In this document: piece after piece, positions 44,190 through 53,702 of the stretch | How positions within the stretch are numbered: the first letter of the stretch is position 1 | Layout of the letters: the number at the start of each line of letters is the position of its first letter | Assembly: GCA_013001595.1 (NCBI GenBank) | Contig: JABDMH010000106.1 | Location: 62,001-126,000, forward strand | Length of the DNA stretch: 64,000 bases | Direction of reading: 5' to 3' | Source of the DNA: Saprospiraceae bacterium | GTDB taxonomy: Bacteria > Bacteroidota > Bacteroidia > Chitinophagales > Saprospiraceae | Made by a program: the position numbers and the translations under genes | The notes under the pieces: generated by a model | What the model saw: the letters and a program-made list of their open reading frames with translations, nothing else | The model's database searches: none | Told to the model about the DNA's origin: nothing

Positions 44190-45103
44190 TGGCTGCCGTA
44201 AATCCATATCACGCACCAGTAATGTGTGCTGAGACAATTGAATCACTGGTCACGGATCCACATGGTGTGTATGTCGATGCAACTTTTGGGGGTGGGGGAC
44301 ACAGTGCGGCGATCTTGCAGGTTCTTGATACGGGAGGCCGGTTGTTTGCTTTTGATCAGGATCTTGATGCCTTCGTAAATAAGGTAGATGATCAGAGATT
44401 GACTTTAATCCACGGCAACTTTCGTTTTTTAAAGCAGTGGATGAGGTATTATGATGTGACACATGTCCATGGAGTCATGGCGGACCTTGGTGTTTCTTCC
44501 TTTCAATTGGATGAGAAATCTAAAGGATTTTCTTATGCCAGCGATGCGGACCTGGATATGCGCATGAATATAAAAAGTGAGGCCTCGGCCTTTCAGATAA
44601 TCAATGAAACCAGTGAAGGAGAATTGGTTGAAATATTCAGCCGATATGGTGAAGTGCGAAACGCGAAGACACTGGCAAAGGCGATTGTGGTGGCAAGGGC
44701 TCTACGACCTATCAAAAATGTGCAAGAATTATTGATGTGCATTGGTCCACTGGTAATGGGAAACCGATCCAGATATCTTGCACAAGTATTTCAGGCTATT
44801 CGGATTAAGGTTAACGATGAGATAGGATCGTTAAGGGCATTGCTATCCACAGCTGCTGATCTTCTGGTGGTGGGAGGAAGATTAAGTATTCTTACGTACC
44901 ATTCTATAGAAGACCGCCTAGTAAAACACTTTATGAAGAGTGGAAAATTAGGACCAAAAGAGCAGGAATATGAGTTTGAGGAGGATCGAAAATGGTACCT
45001 AAAAATGCTGTCTAAAAAACCAATACTTCCAACTCGCGAAGAAGTCGGAAGGAATCGTCGAGCTAGGAGTGCTAAATTAAGAATTGCAGAAAAAATCTTG
45101 TGA
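44189..45103 (+). CDS. rsmH: 16S rRNA (cytosine-1402-N4)-methyltransferase
   Basis: 304 aa. SAM-dependent methyltransferase of the MraW family. The motifs are HAPVMCAETIESL, VDATFGGGGHSAAIL (SAM-binding), FAFDQDLDAF, GVMADLGVSSFQLDEKSKGFS, the family-specific FQAIRIKVNDEI, and LTYHSIEDRLVKHFMK. It methylates C1402 in the decoding centre of 16S rRNA. The start overlaps the mraZ stop (TAATG), and its stop overlaps the ftsL ATG (TGATG). Confidence 0.97.
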   Translation: MAAVNPYHAPVMCAETIESLVTDPHGVYVDATFGGGGHSAAILQVLDTGGRLFAFDQDLDAFVNKVDDQRLTLIHGNFRFLKQWMRYYDVTHVHGVMADLGVSSFQLDEKSKGFSYASDADLDMRMNIKSEASAFQIINETSEGELVEIFSRYGEVRNAKTLAKAIVVARALRPIKNVQELLMCIGPLVMGNRSRYLAQVFQAIRIKVNDEIGSLRALLSTAADLLVVGGRLSILTYHSIEDRLVKHFMKSGKLGPKEQEYEFEEDRKWYLKMLSKKPILPTREEVGRNRRARSAKLRIAEKIL

Positions 45104-45417
45104 TGAAGGAGAAAAAGTCGGAAAAGTCAACAAAAAAGATTGGATTTAATTCAGCCTGGATTGCGGATAAATTGCCTTATATATTTTTTCTCATTATGCT
45201 CACTATGTTTTACATAGCTAATGCGCATTGGACAGAGAAAAAAGTACGAAAAATTAATTCCCTAAAGACAGAGCTACGCGAGTTGAATGCAAAATATATG
45301 GCATTAAAATCGGATGTTATTTACGAGGCTACCTATACCCAGCTGCGAGTCCAAGTGGCAAGCAATCAATTGTCGAATGATGGAGAATTTCCGGAAAAAA
45401 TCGCTGCTAAGCCATAG
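45103..45417 (+). CDS. ftsL: FtsL-like cell division protein
   Basis: 104 aa. A short basic cytoplasmic N-terminus, one transmembrane helix (about residues 26-44, LPYIFFLIMLTMFYIANAH), then a periplasmic helical segment with heptads (KVRKINSLKTELRELNAKYM). This is the size and topology of FtsL and its Bacteroidota counterparts; sequence similarity to E. coli FtsL is not evident. Identity rests on position between rsmH and the septal penicillin-binding protein. The ATG overlaps the rsmH stop. Confidence 0.85.
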   Translation: MKEKKSEKSTKKIGFNSAWIADKLPYIFFLIMLTMFYIANAHWTEKKVRKINSLKTELRELNAKYMALKSDVIYEATYTQLRVQVASNQLSNDGEFPEKIAAKP

Positions 45418-45432
45418 TTTATTTCTGAATTG

Positions 45433-47544
45433 ATGAGTAAGAAAAAAGAATTACTTCGTCGTGCTTATGTTGTGCTTGCCATGTTGGTGCTGGTGGCCAT
45501 TTTGCTTGTTGGTAGTACGGTCAGAATCAGTGTAATAGAGCGGAGTACGTGGACTGCAAAAGGAGATAGTACAAAACTGGAGTTTGTCGATATTGAGCCA
45601 GATCGTGGCAACATCTATTCTCATGATGGGCGGCTACTCGCAACGTCGGTACCATTTTTTGATCTGCATATGGATTTAAATTCAGAGCCTATGACAGATC
45701 GCATTTTTGTTGCACATGTCGACTCACTATCTATTTATTTATCCCAATACGTTTTTAAGAATGAGTCGGCTGGAAATGTGCGTCGAAGATTGGTGCGAAG
45801 CAGGAAGGCCGGAAATAGATACTTCCTAATTAAGAAGGACGCTACCTACAATGAATTGACGCAAGTAAAGAATTTCCCATTGATTAGATTGGGCAAATAT
45901 AAAGGCGGCTTAATTGTCGAGAGAAAATCTCGCCGACTCAAGCCTTTTAAGAGTCTCGCATCTCGCACCATTGGCCTGGATAGGGAGAATGCGCAATCGG
46001 TTGGACTGGAAGATACTTTTGATGCCTTTCTGCGAGGTGCTGTGGGCAAGCGACTGATGCAACGAGTGGGCAATGGTGTATGGATTCCGGTTCACGACCT
46101 CTCCGAGATTCAACCAGAACGTGGGCAGGACATTGTGACAAACCTGGATATGCGCATGCAGGATATTTGCCAAACTGCGCTTCAAGAAGCACTGATCCGC
46201 CATGATGCAGATTTTGGATTGGTGGTGATGATGGAAGTAGAGACGGGAGCCATTCGTGCCATGGTCAATTTGGATGGAGGCACTTCTGGAGGTCAATATC
46301 GGGAACGTTACAACCATGCTGTGGCTGACGCAACTGAACCAGGATCGACCTTTAAGCTAGCCTCTATGATGGCCCTATTAGAGGATGGATTTGTAGACAT
46401 TACAGACAGTGTTGATATCAACCATGGCCGTGCAAAATTTGGACGGCGGGTGATGCAGGATGCTCACTGGCGCAAAGAAACTACGGTCAGTTTACAGCGT
46501 GCGTTCGAGATCTCTTCCAATGTAGGAATTGCAAAGGTAGTGGATGATTACTACGGTGTCGGAGATAATGCGGGTAAATTTCTCAAGCAACTCAAGAGAT
46601 TTGGATTGCATGAGAAGACAGGCATAGAAATCCGAGGCGAAGGGGCTCCAGAGATTAAAGATACGGATCACCCGAAGTGGAATCGGCATATGACACTGCC
46701 TTGGATGGCACATGGCTATGAATTGGAAGTTACACCATTGCAGACATTGGCTTTTTATAATGCGGTGGCAAACGATGGTAAAAAGATGAAGCCATTTCTA
46801 GTTAGTACAATCAAGTTAGGTACGAAGGTTATCAAGGAATTTAATCCGCAAGAGCTTAGATCAAAGATTGCATCTCGAAGCACCATAGCCAAAGCCAAAG
46901 AATTGCTGGAGGGCGTAGTGGAAAATGGTACAGGCAGGAATATTAAATCAAGCCATTATACATTCGCCGGAAAATCTGGAACGACCAAGTTGGAATATTG
47001 GGTGAAAGGTCAAAATAAATATCAAGCTTCTTTTGTCGGATATTTTCCGGCAGAGAATCCCAAATATTCATGCATAGTGATGGTGACGAATCCTAAAAAG
47101 GATGGTTACTATGGTGGGACAGTGGCTGGCCCTGTATTTAAAGAAATTGCAGATCGATGCATGGGGACGGATGTCTCACTGATGGCATTTAACAATAACC
47201 CCAAAACAGATATTCTCGAGACACTTCCTTACTTCGAGGTCGGATATGCTCCAGATTTACTCAAAGTTTTACGCGAAGTGGACTTAGAGTTTGTACAGAA
47301 AACGACAAATGATTGGGTCGTCACCTTACCAGCTGAGGAGGAGGGTGGTCTTGTTGTTAAAAATAGAAATATTGATCCTGATCTAGTGCCAAATGTGGTG
47401 GGGATGGGATTGCGCGATGCAATTTTTATTTTGGAAAATATGGGGCTCAAGGTCAAGATAAATGGGTCGGGTAAAGTAAAAGATCAATCTCTTGCACCTG
47501 GCACCAAATTGAAAAACCAGAAGATATTATTATATCTCGGCTAA
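45433..47544 (+). CDS. ftsI: Septal penicillin-binding protein (FtsI/PBP3-type) with PASTA domain
   Basis: 703 aa from ATG 45433. Class B transpeptidase that crosslinks septal peptidoglycan with FtsW. One N-terminal membrane helix (YVVLAMLVLVAILLVGSTV), then the dimerisation domain beginning DIEPDRGNIYSHDGRLLA. The active site shows SxxK in EPGSTFKLASM, SxN in EISSNVGIAK and KSGTTK for the third box. A single C-terminal PASTA domain follows (LVPNVVGMGLRDAIFILENM), as is common in Bacteroidota and in SpoVD-type proteins. 13 bp separate it from murE. Confidence 0.96.
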   Translation: MSKKKELLRRAYVVLAMLVLVAILLVGSTVRISVIERSTWTAKGDSTKLEFVDIEPDRGNIYSHDGRLLATSVPFFDLHMDLNSEPMTDRIFVAHVDSLSIYLSQYVFKNESAGNVRRRLVRSRKAGNRYFLIKKDATYNELTQVKNFPLIRLGKYKGGLIVERKSRRLKPFKSLASRTIGLDRENAQSVGLEDTFDAFLRGAVGKRLMQRVGNGVWIPVHDLSEIQPERGQDIVTNLDMRMQDICQTALQEALIRHDADFGLVVMMEVETGAIRAMVNLDGGTSGGQYRERYNHAVADATEPGSTFKLASMMALLEDGFVDITDSVDINHGRAKFGRRVMQDAHWRKETTVSLQRAFEISSNVGIAKVVDDYYGVGDNAGKFLKQLKRFGLHEKTGIEIRGEGAPEIKDTDHPKWNRHMTLPWMAHGYELEVTPLQTLAFYNAVANDGKKMKPFLVSTIKLGTKVIKEFNPQELRSKIASRSTIAKAKELLEGVVENGTGRNIKSSHYTFAGKSGTTKLEYWVKGQNKYQASFVGYFPAENPKYSCIVMVTNPKKDGYYGGTVAGPVFKEIADRCMGTDVSLMAFNNNPKTDILETLPYFEVGYAPDLLKVLREVDLEFVQKTTNDWVVTLPAEEEGGLVVKNRNIDPDLVPNVVGMGLRDAIFILENMGLKVKINGSGKVKDQSLAPGTKLKNQKILLYLG

Positions 47545-47557
47545 AGATACCCATCAC

Positions 47558-49018
47558 GTGAAAACCCTCAGCGACATTCTAGTAGATATTCCGCATGAAC
47601 TAATCCAGGGTTCATTAGAGGGTTTGGTCGAACATGTTGCATTGGATTCGAGAAAATCACAACCGAATGGATTATTTGTTGCTGCGCCGGGATTAACTAC
47701 AGATGGGCACCAATTTATTGATTCAGCCATTAGTAGAGGTGCAAAAGCTGTTGTTCTCCAAGAACTGCCTGATCAACTCACAGAAGATACCTCCTATGTC
47801 AAGGTTGCTGATGTTAGCAAGTATGCGGGTGTGATGGCAGCAAATTTTTATGACCATCCCAGTTCAGACATGCAGGTAATTGGTGTAACCGGCACAAACG
47901 GTAAAACCAGCATTGTTTATCTCGCTCATCAATTGTTTGCATCATTTGGATTTAAAGTAGGTCTGATATCTACGGTGGAAATACGTGTTGGGGCAAAGAC
48001 ATTGGACGCTACGTTGACCACACCAGATGCCATTACGGTACAGGATCTATTGGCGCAGATGAAAGGTGCTGGGTGCGACTATGTATTTATGGAAGTTAGT
48101 TCGCATGCCATCGATCAGCATCGCATTGCTGGAATTCAATTTGGAGGAGGTGTTTTTTCCAATATATCACATGATCATTTAGATTATCACAAGACGTTCA
48201 AGAACTATATTCAGACGAAAAAGCGATTTTTCGATGACCTGCCAGATACTGCGTTTGCCTTGACAAATTTGGACGATGGAAATGGTGCAGTAATGTTGCA
48301 AAATACGAGTGCTAAAAAATCGTCTTACGCGCTACAGAAATCCGCTACTTATAAAGGAAAAATTATTGCCAATGAGCCGACTGGACTACACATAGTAATC
48401 GAAGGCAAGGAAGTCTTTACCACCCTTGTGGGTGATTTTAATGCCAGTAATTTATTGGCTGTCTACGGAATAGCTCATCAGTTGCAATTCGAACAAATAG
48501 AAATCCTCCAAAACCTAAGTAAGGTGATGGCACCTCCGGGACGGCTGGAATCCATTTGGAACGAACGACGAAAGGTACTTGCGTTTGTCGACTATGCACA
48601 TACTCCCGATGCACTAAAAAAGGTATTGCAGACCATTAAAGGGATCAAGGGGCCTGGCAGCAAGATTATAACGGTGGTGGGTTGTGGAGGAAATAGGGAT
48701 AAGACCAAGCGACCGAAGATGGCTAGAATATCGCTGGAATACAGCAACCGCGTAATATTCACCAGCGATAATCCACGTGATGAAGACCCTGCGAGCATTC
48801 TTAGTGATATGACAGCAGCCCTGGATCCAGGTGAGTACGGTCAGGTTTTATCCATTGAAAATCGTAAGGAAGCGATCCGAACAGCCAATATGTTGGCTCG
48901 GGAGCATGATATTATTTTGGTGGCAGGGAAGGGGCACGAAAAGTATCAGGAAATTAAGGGAGAGCGGTTGCCTTTTGATGATCGTGAAGAAATATTGAAG
49001 TGTTTTCAGATGAATTAG
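47558..49018 (+). CDS. murE: UDP-MurNAc-tripeptide synthetase MurE
   Basis: 486 aa, GTG start. Adds the third amino acid to UDP-MurNAc-L-Ala-D-Glu. The ATP site is VIGVTGTNGKTSIVYL. The Lys carbamylation region follows EVSSHAIDQHR and FSNISHDHLDYH. The DNPRDEDP motif in FTSDNPRDEDPASIL is the meso-diaminopimelate-specific signature. The C-terminal domain has VAGKGHEKYQEI. The peptidoglycan is therefore predicted to contain meso-DAP. Confidence 0.97.
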   Translation: MKTLSDILVDIPHELIQGSLEGLVEHVALDSRKSQPNGLFVAAPGLTTDGHQFIDSAISRGAKAVVLQELPDQLTEDTSYVKVADVSKYAGVMAANFYDHPSSDMQVIGVTGTNGKTSIVYLAHQLFASFGFKVGLISTVEIRVGAKTLDATLTTPDAITVQDLLAQMKGAGCDYVFMEVSSHAIDQHRIAGIQFGGGVFSNISHDHLDYHKTFKNYIQTKKRFFDDLPDTAFALTNLDDGNGAVMLQNTSAKKSSYALQKSATYKGKIIANEPTGLHIVIEGKEVFTTLVGDFNASNLLAVYGIAHQLQFEQIEILQNLSKVMAPPGRLESIWNERRKVLAFVDYAHTPDALKKVLQTIKGIKGPGSKIITVVGCGGNRDKTKRPKMARISLEYSNRVIFTSDNPRDEDPASILSDMTAALDPGEYGQVLSIENRKEAIRTANMLAREHDIILVAGKGHEKYQEIKGERLPFDDREEILKCFQMN

Positions 49019-49070
49019 ATGTTGGGGGAGGTGAATTATCTAAAGTTTAGAGAATCTTAGCGAGATAGGC

Positions 49071-50324
49071 ATGCTGTATCACTTATTTGAGTATTTGGAG
49101 CAGGAATATGATCTGATTGGAGCAAGTCTGTTTCGTTTTATTTCCTTCCGCGCCGGTAGTGCCATTATCCTATCGCTAATTATCTCAATTCTTTTGGGTG
49201 GAAGACTCATTCGTTTTTTGCGTAAAATGCAGGTGGGTGAAACCATTCGTGATCTCGGACTACAGGGGCAGTTGGAAAAATCGGGCACACCTACTATGGG
49301 AGGTGTTATCATTATATTGGCCACAATAGTACCATGTTTGTTGTTGGCACGGCTCGACAATGTATACATTATTCTCATGTTGGTCGTCACTGTCTGGATG
49401 GCCATTATTGGTTTCATAGATGATTACATCAAGGTTTTTAAAAAGAATAAACGAGGCCTAAAGGGCCGGTTTAAGGTGGCCGGTCAGGTAGGCCTTGGTC
49501 TGATCGTTGGGCTAACGATGCTGCTTAGTGATGAAGTGTTGGTTAGGCTGGACGTGGCAGAGGCTGAAGCTGGTCAGTACGAGATCGTAGATAGGAGACA
49601 AGTAGTTTCTACCAGTGGTCAGACCAAGGAAATTGCCTATGTTAAAACGACCTTAACCAACATTCCTTTTGTCAAGGGGAATAATCTGGACTATACGAAG
49701 TTGGTTCCTTTCGCCAAAGATAATGCAGCCAAGTGGGTGTGGATGTTATTCATACCCTTAATCATCTTAATTGTTACAGCTGTGTCAAATGCTGCAAATC
49801 TTACAGATGGGTTGGATGGTTTAGCGACCGGTGTTTCAGCAATAATTGGTGGTACGTTGGGGGTGCTGGCGTATGTATCCAATCATGCCCTATTTGCTGA
49901 TTATCTGAGCATCTTGTATTTGCCAAATTCTGGTGAACTGGTCGTCTTTGCAGCCTGCTTCATTGGTGGTTGTACGGGGTTTTTATGGTACAATGCATAT
50001 CCCGCAAAAGTATTTATGGGAGATACAGGTAGTTTGACCATAGGTGGAATTATAGCTACGATGGCCATTGTCTTGCGAAAAGAACTCCTCATACCTATTC
50101 TCTGTGGAATTTTTGTTGTGGAAAACCTCTCGGTGATTCTGCAGGTATTTTATTTTAAATATACCCGAAGAAAAAATGGTGAAGGGGTGCGATTATTTAA
50201 GATGGCACCACTGCATCATCACTATCAAAAACTAGGTATGCACGAGGCCAAAATTGTCACTCGATTTTGGATTGTTGGGGTGCTTTTGGCGGTTTTTACC
50301 ATTATCACCTTAAAAATAAGGTAG
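49071..50324 (+). CDS. mraY: Phospho-N-acetylmuramoyl-pentapeptide-transferase MraY
   Basis: 417 aa, about 50 residues longer than E. coli MraY because of an insertion around residues 165-215 ([20 protein letters not shown]) that is usual in Bacteroidota. About ten membrane helices. The motifs are [10 protein letters not shown], the catalytic Asp pair in [49 protein letters not shown], and [12 protein letters not shown] with the HHH motif. It makes lipid I. murD normally follows; here the gene is followed by 286 bp without a gene. Confidence 0.97.
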   Translation: MLYHLFEYLEQEYDLIGASLFRFISFRAGSAIILSLIISILLGGRLIRFLRKMQVGETIRDLGLQGQLEKSGTPTMGGVIIILATIVPCLLLARLDNVYIILMLVVTVWMAIIGFIDDYIKVFKKNKRGLKGRFKVAGQVGLGLIVGLTMLLSDEVLVRLDVAEAEAGQYEIVDRRQVVSTSGQTKEIAYVKTTLTNIPFVKGNNLDYTKLVPFAKDNAAKWVWMLFIPLIILIVTAVSNAANLTDGLDGLATGVSAIIGGTLGVLAYVSNHALFADYLSILYLPNSGELVVFAACFIGGCTGFLWYNAYPAKVFMGDTGSLTIGGIIATMAIVLRKELLIPILCGIFVVENLSVILQVFYFKYTRRKNGEGVRLFKMAPLHHHYQKLGMHEAKIVTRFWIVGVLLAVFTIITLKIR

Positions 50325-50393
50325 TATATATGATGAAAAACATATATAAGTAAAAAAAATTATTCATAAATTCTTATTATTGAATAAAATACA

Positions 50394-50401
50394 TATATTT
50401 G
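50394..50401 (+). promoter_or_regulatory. Candidate -7 box upstream of ftsW
   Basis: TATATTTG, an exact TAnnTTTG match in the mraY-ftsW gap, about 210 bp before the ftsW ATG. A TTG at 50380 is too close (11 bp). If used, the transcript would carry a leader of about 200 nt including the hairpin at 50520-50553. Confidence 0.4.
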
Positions 50402-50519
50402 ACAATAGTAATAACAAGAGGCCGAAACAGGTGAGAAAACTACAATTTTTGTCCTGTTTACTCGGGCTTTTCGACTAAGGTTACTACAGTGGAAGTGAGG
50501 ACCATGAGGAAAGAGCTGA

Positions 50520-50553
50520 GGGTGTTGAGGTAGTATCATTTATCTCAACACCC
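50520..50553 (+). other. Strong hairpin in the leader of ftsW
   Basis: Perfect 10-bp arms GGGTGTTGAG and CTCAACACCC with a 14-nt loop, followed by CTTTCG and not a T-run. It lies about 60 bp before the ftsW ATG. It overlaps a possible 9-codon frame (50504-50533). It may be a regulatory or processing structure; a terminator is less likely. Confidence 0.5.
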
Positions 50554-50610
50554 CTTTCGAGAAAGAACAAGAACAAGAACAGACCGACACCCTTTTGGGT
50601 AAGAAAGAAG

Positions 50611-51786
50611 ATGAAACAAACCCTGTCATTAAAGGCGAATTTTTATAATGAGCTGAAGGGCGACTTAGCCATTTGGTTAGTTATTGCTTTGTTGGCAGCC
50701 TTTTCTTTAATGGCCATATATAGTTCTACCGAGACATTAGCATATAAGGAGCGTGGAGGAAATACTGAGTATTACCTAATCAAGCATTTTTTGATTTTGG
50801 CGGTGGGATTGTGTTTTACCTATGTGTGTCATTTGATGTACTACATGCGCTATTCGATTTTGGCTCCATTACTGCTCTATATTTCCATTGGATTGTTGAT
50901 TTGCACATTGCTATTCGGTCCTGAGGTGAATGATGCACGGAGATGGCTCGCCATACCCGGTATTGGCATTACTTTTCAGTCTTCAGATTTAGCCAAGATT
51001 GCTCTTATTATATATATAGCTCGGTCCATTGCTTTTAAGCAGGATTATATTAAAGACTTTGGAAGTGCCTTTGTGCCGATTATTGTACCTGTACTCATTG
51101 TTTGTGGATTGATTGCTCCAGCAGATTTATCTAGTGCAGTGATACTATTTGTCACCTGCTTGACTATGATGTTCATCGGCCGTGTGGATATGAAGTACAT
51201 CTCCATTTTGATTGTGTTTGGCATCATGTTATTGGCGGCACTTATCGGTTTGGGTTATTTGTTTCCCGAGTTTATTCGCGTAGAGACTTGGACCAGCCGT
51301 ATTAATGAATTTGTGAATGACCCAGTTGGTGGTTACCAGATAGAGCAGGCGAAAATTGCCATCGCTGAGGGTGGATGGTTTGGTGTTGGCCCTGGACAAA
51401 GCACACAGGATAATTTTCTGCCTTCACCATATGCAGATTTTATATACGCCATTATCTGTGAAGAGTATGGACTGTTGGGTGGTGCCACAATCATCTTATT
51501 GTATTTGTTTTTAGTTTTTAGATGTATGCGGTTGGTTACTAGAAGTCCCAAGACCTTTGGTGCCATGTTGTCAATCGGCCTATGTCTGAGTTTAGTACTA
51601 CAGGCGTTTATGCACATTGCGATCTCCGTGCATCTCGTACCTGTGACAGGCTTGACATTACCCATGGTGAGTATGGGAGGTACATCCATCATTTTTACAT
51701 GTATTTCATTTGGGATTATCCTAAGTGTCAGCAAGTATATAGAAAAGGTAAAAGAGAAAAGTGAATTAGCAATGGCTGGTTCGTAG
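50611..51786 (+). CDS. ftsW: Septal peptidoglycan polymerase FtsW
   Basis: 391 aa SEDS-family glycosyltransferase with about ten membrane helices. Typical stretches are MAIYSSTETLAYKERGG, DARRWLAIPGIGITFQSSD (the FQSSDLAK pattern), GGYQIEQAKIAIAEGGWFGV, DFIYAIICEEYGLLGG and TGLTLPMVSMGGTSI. It polymerises glycan strands from lipid II at the septum with its partner FtsI, encoded upstream. 4 bp separate it from murG. Confidence 0.96.
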   Translation: MKQTLSLKANFYNELKGDLAIWLVIALLAAFSLMAIYSSTETLAYKERGGNTEYYLIKHFLILAVGLCFTYVCHLMYYMRYSILAPLLLYISIGLLICTLLFGPEVNDARRWLAIPGIGITFQSSDLAKIALIIYIARSIAFKQDYIKDFGSAFVPIIVPVLIVCGLIAPADLSSAVILFVTCLTMMFIGRVDMKYISILIVFGIMLLAALIGLGYLFPEFIRVETWTSRINEFVNDPVGGYQIEQAKIAIAEGGWFGVGPGQSTQDNFLPSPYADFIYAIICEEYGLLGGATIILLYLFLVFRCMRLVTRSPKTFGAMLSIGLCLSLVLQAFMHIAISVHLVPVTGLTLPMVSMGGTSIIFTCISFGIILSVSKYIEKVKEKSELAMAGS

Positions 51787-51790
51787 ATAG

Positions 51791-52882
51791 ATGCGGCGAT
51801 TTATTATTAGTGGAGGCGGTACTGGTGGACATGTTTTTCCTGCTTTGGCTATAGGTCGTGCATTGTTGAGGAAAATTGAAAATGCAGAGATTTTGTTTGT
51901 GGGAGCTGAAGGAAAGATGGAGATGGAGAAAGTGCCCCAAGCTGGATTTAAGATTATAGGACTACCCATTAGTGGTCTGCAAAGGTCTTTGACATGGAAG
52001 AATGTATTGTTTCCTTTTAGGTTGCTGCGAAGTTACTTGAAGGCAAGGCGTATTGTTCGCTCCTTTAAGCCAGATGTGGCCATAGGTGTAGGTGGATATG
52101 CAAGCTGGCCTACGCTATATGCTGCTAGCAGAAAGGGAATAAAAACAGTGATTCAAGAGCAAAACTCTTATGCAGGACTGACCAATAAGCAACTGGCCAA
52201 ATCTGTAGATTTGATTTGTGTGGCCTATCACAATATGGATAGGTATTTTCCGAAAAATAAAATTGTGTTCACAGGTAATCCAATTAGAGCGGATCTGCTG
52301 GCACAAAATGATCGGAAACTGGCCTGGGAATATTTTGGTTTGAAGCCGGACTTACGGACGATTTTACTTTTCGGAGGTAGTTTGGGAGCGGGAACATTAA
52401 ATGAGGCGATGGATAAAGGAGCCGATTTAATCGGTCAGCAAAGCGATGTTCAGATTATTTGGCAAGTGGGAAGTTTCTATGCTGAAAAGTATAGTCGGTC
52501 ACCAAGTGCTGAATTGGCTCAAGTCAAGCAGAGTGAATTTATAGATCGCATGGATCTGGCATATCTCGCTGCTGATCTCGTGATCTGTAGGGCGGGAGCC
52601 CTCACCATATCTGAACTTTGTCTGCTGAGTAAGCCGTCTATCTTGGTGCCTTCACCTAATGTAGCTGAAGATCATCAGACGAAGAATGCTGAGGCAATGG
52701 TGAAAGCTGGTGCAGCACGAATCATTAGGGATGGAGAAGCGCCAGCGGTGCTCATTGAAGAAGCAATACAATTGGTCCATGACGAAGAAAAGTTGAAAAC
52801 ATGGTCATACGCAGCAGGAAGGCTGGGAAGACCCAGGGCAGGAGAGGAGATTGTAAATGAAATATTGAAATTGAATAAGTAA
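51791..52882 (+). CDS. murG: UDP-GlcNAc:lipid I N-acetylglucosaminyltransferase MurG
   Basis: 363 aa GT28 enzyme making lipid II. The motifs are ISGGGTGGHVFPALAIG (G loop 1), GVGGYASWPTLYAA (G loop 2), QEQNSYAGLTNK, LFGGSLGAGTLNEAM (G loop 3), and the donor-binding DLVICRAGALTISELCL with PSPNVAEDHQTKNAEAM. All expected residues are present. One base separates its stop from ftsQ, so no murC lies between them. Confidence 0.97.
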   Translation: MRRFIISGGGTGGHVFPALAIGRALLRKIENAEILFVGAEGKMEMEKVPQAGFKIIGLPISGLQRSLTWKNVLFPFRLLRSYLKARRIVRSFKPDVAIGVGGYASWPTLYAASRKGIKTVIQEQNSYAGLTNKQLAKSVDLICVAYHNMDRYFPKNKIVFTGNPIRADLLAQNDRKLAWEYFGLKPDLRTILLFGGSLGAGTLNEAMDKGADLIGQQSDVQIIWQVGSFYAEKYSRSPSAELAQVKQSEFIDRMDLAYLAADLVICRAGALTISELCLLSKPSILVPSPNVAEDHQTKNAEAMVKAGAARIIRDGEAPAVLIEEAIQLVHDEEKLKTWSYAAGRLGRPRAGEEIVNEILKLNK

Positions 52883-52883
52883 G

Positions 52884-53675
52884 ATGAAATTGGCAAGGTT
52901 AAACATAAAGCAGATTATAGTAGCATCCGGTTGGATGGCTGCTGCTGCCCTCATGTTTCTTGCTTGGTCATCGGCAGTATCTTCAAATGAAGGTAAGATG
53001 GTTGAGGATGTGCAGTATCATCTTGCTCACCTTTCCGATGGAAATGACCTGATTACGGTTGAGGAGATGAAGCAAAAGATATTGTCAGCCTACGAGATAG
53101 ATTTTCGTGATGTGCAGGTAGGAAATCTTGACCTGCAAAACTTAGAGGAAATATTAAGAGCGGAGGCATTTATTGTGGATGCACAAGCCTATGTAGATGC
53201 CAATGCAGTATTACATATTGACATAGCTCAGCGTACTCCCATTATGCGTGTAATGGATATTCAGGGTAGGAATTATTATCTAGACTCAGAAGGAATTAAA
53301 CTACCCTTGTCAAAACATTTTACTGCTCGGGTGCCGGTAGTAACTGGATATGCAGCATCATATGCATCGGGCTTAGATACCGTACAAAATAATTTAGGGG
53401 CCGCTTTTCGCATTGTCCGCGATGCTAGGACAGATGAATTTATGCATGCATGGTTAGACGTTGTCAATATTCATAATTCAGGTGAAATCATTCTCCTGGG
53501 TAACGTAGGAAGATTTAAAGTCCTATTCGGCGATGATGAGGAGCGTAAGGAAAAGATCGAAAAACTTAAGACATTTTTTAAAGAAGGCTTAAAAATTACA
53601 GGCTGGCGCGATCTGGAAAGTATTAATGTAAAATATAACAAGCAGGTTGTGACGAAAAAACACACAAAGGCCTAA
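52884..53675 (+). CDS. ftsQ: Cell division protein FtsQ
   Basis: 263 aa. Short cytoplasmic N-terminus (MKLARLNIKQI), one membrane helix (about 12-32, IVASGWMAAAALMFLAWSSA), and a periplasmic domain. The POTRA region (TVEEMKQKILSAYEID) is followed by a FtsQ-type beta domain (AYVDANAVLHIDIAQRTPIM; YYLDSEGIKLPLS). It bridges FtsL/FtsB-type proteins and the septal synthase. Sequence similarity is moderate, and position before ftsA and ftsZ supports the call. Confidence 0.92.
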   Translation: MKLARLNIKQIIVASGWMAAAALMFLAWSSAVSSNEGKMVEDVQYHLAHLSDGNDLITVEEMKQKILSAYEIDFRDVQVGNLDLQNLEEILRAEAFIVDAQAYVDANAVLHIDIAQRTPIMRVMDIQGRNYYLDSEGIKLPLSKHFTARVPVVTGYAASYASGLDTVQNNLGAAFRIVRDARTDEFMHAWLDVVNIHNSGEIILLGNVGRFKVLFGDDEERKEKIEKLKTFFKEGLKITGWRDLESINVKYNKQVVTKKHTKA

Positions 53676-53702
53676 TTAGTAAGAACAATAAACACCGGTG
53701 AA

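Noticed and set aside
50565-50582. GAACAA-type triplet repeat before ftsW, considered as a CRISPR or phase-variable tract
   Set aside because: Only three short imperfect units with no spacers; too short for either interpretation.
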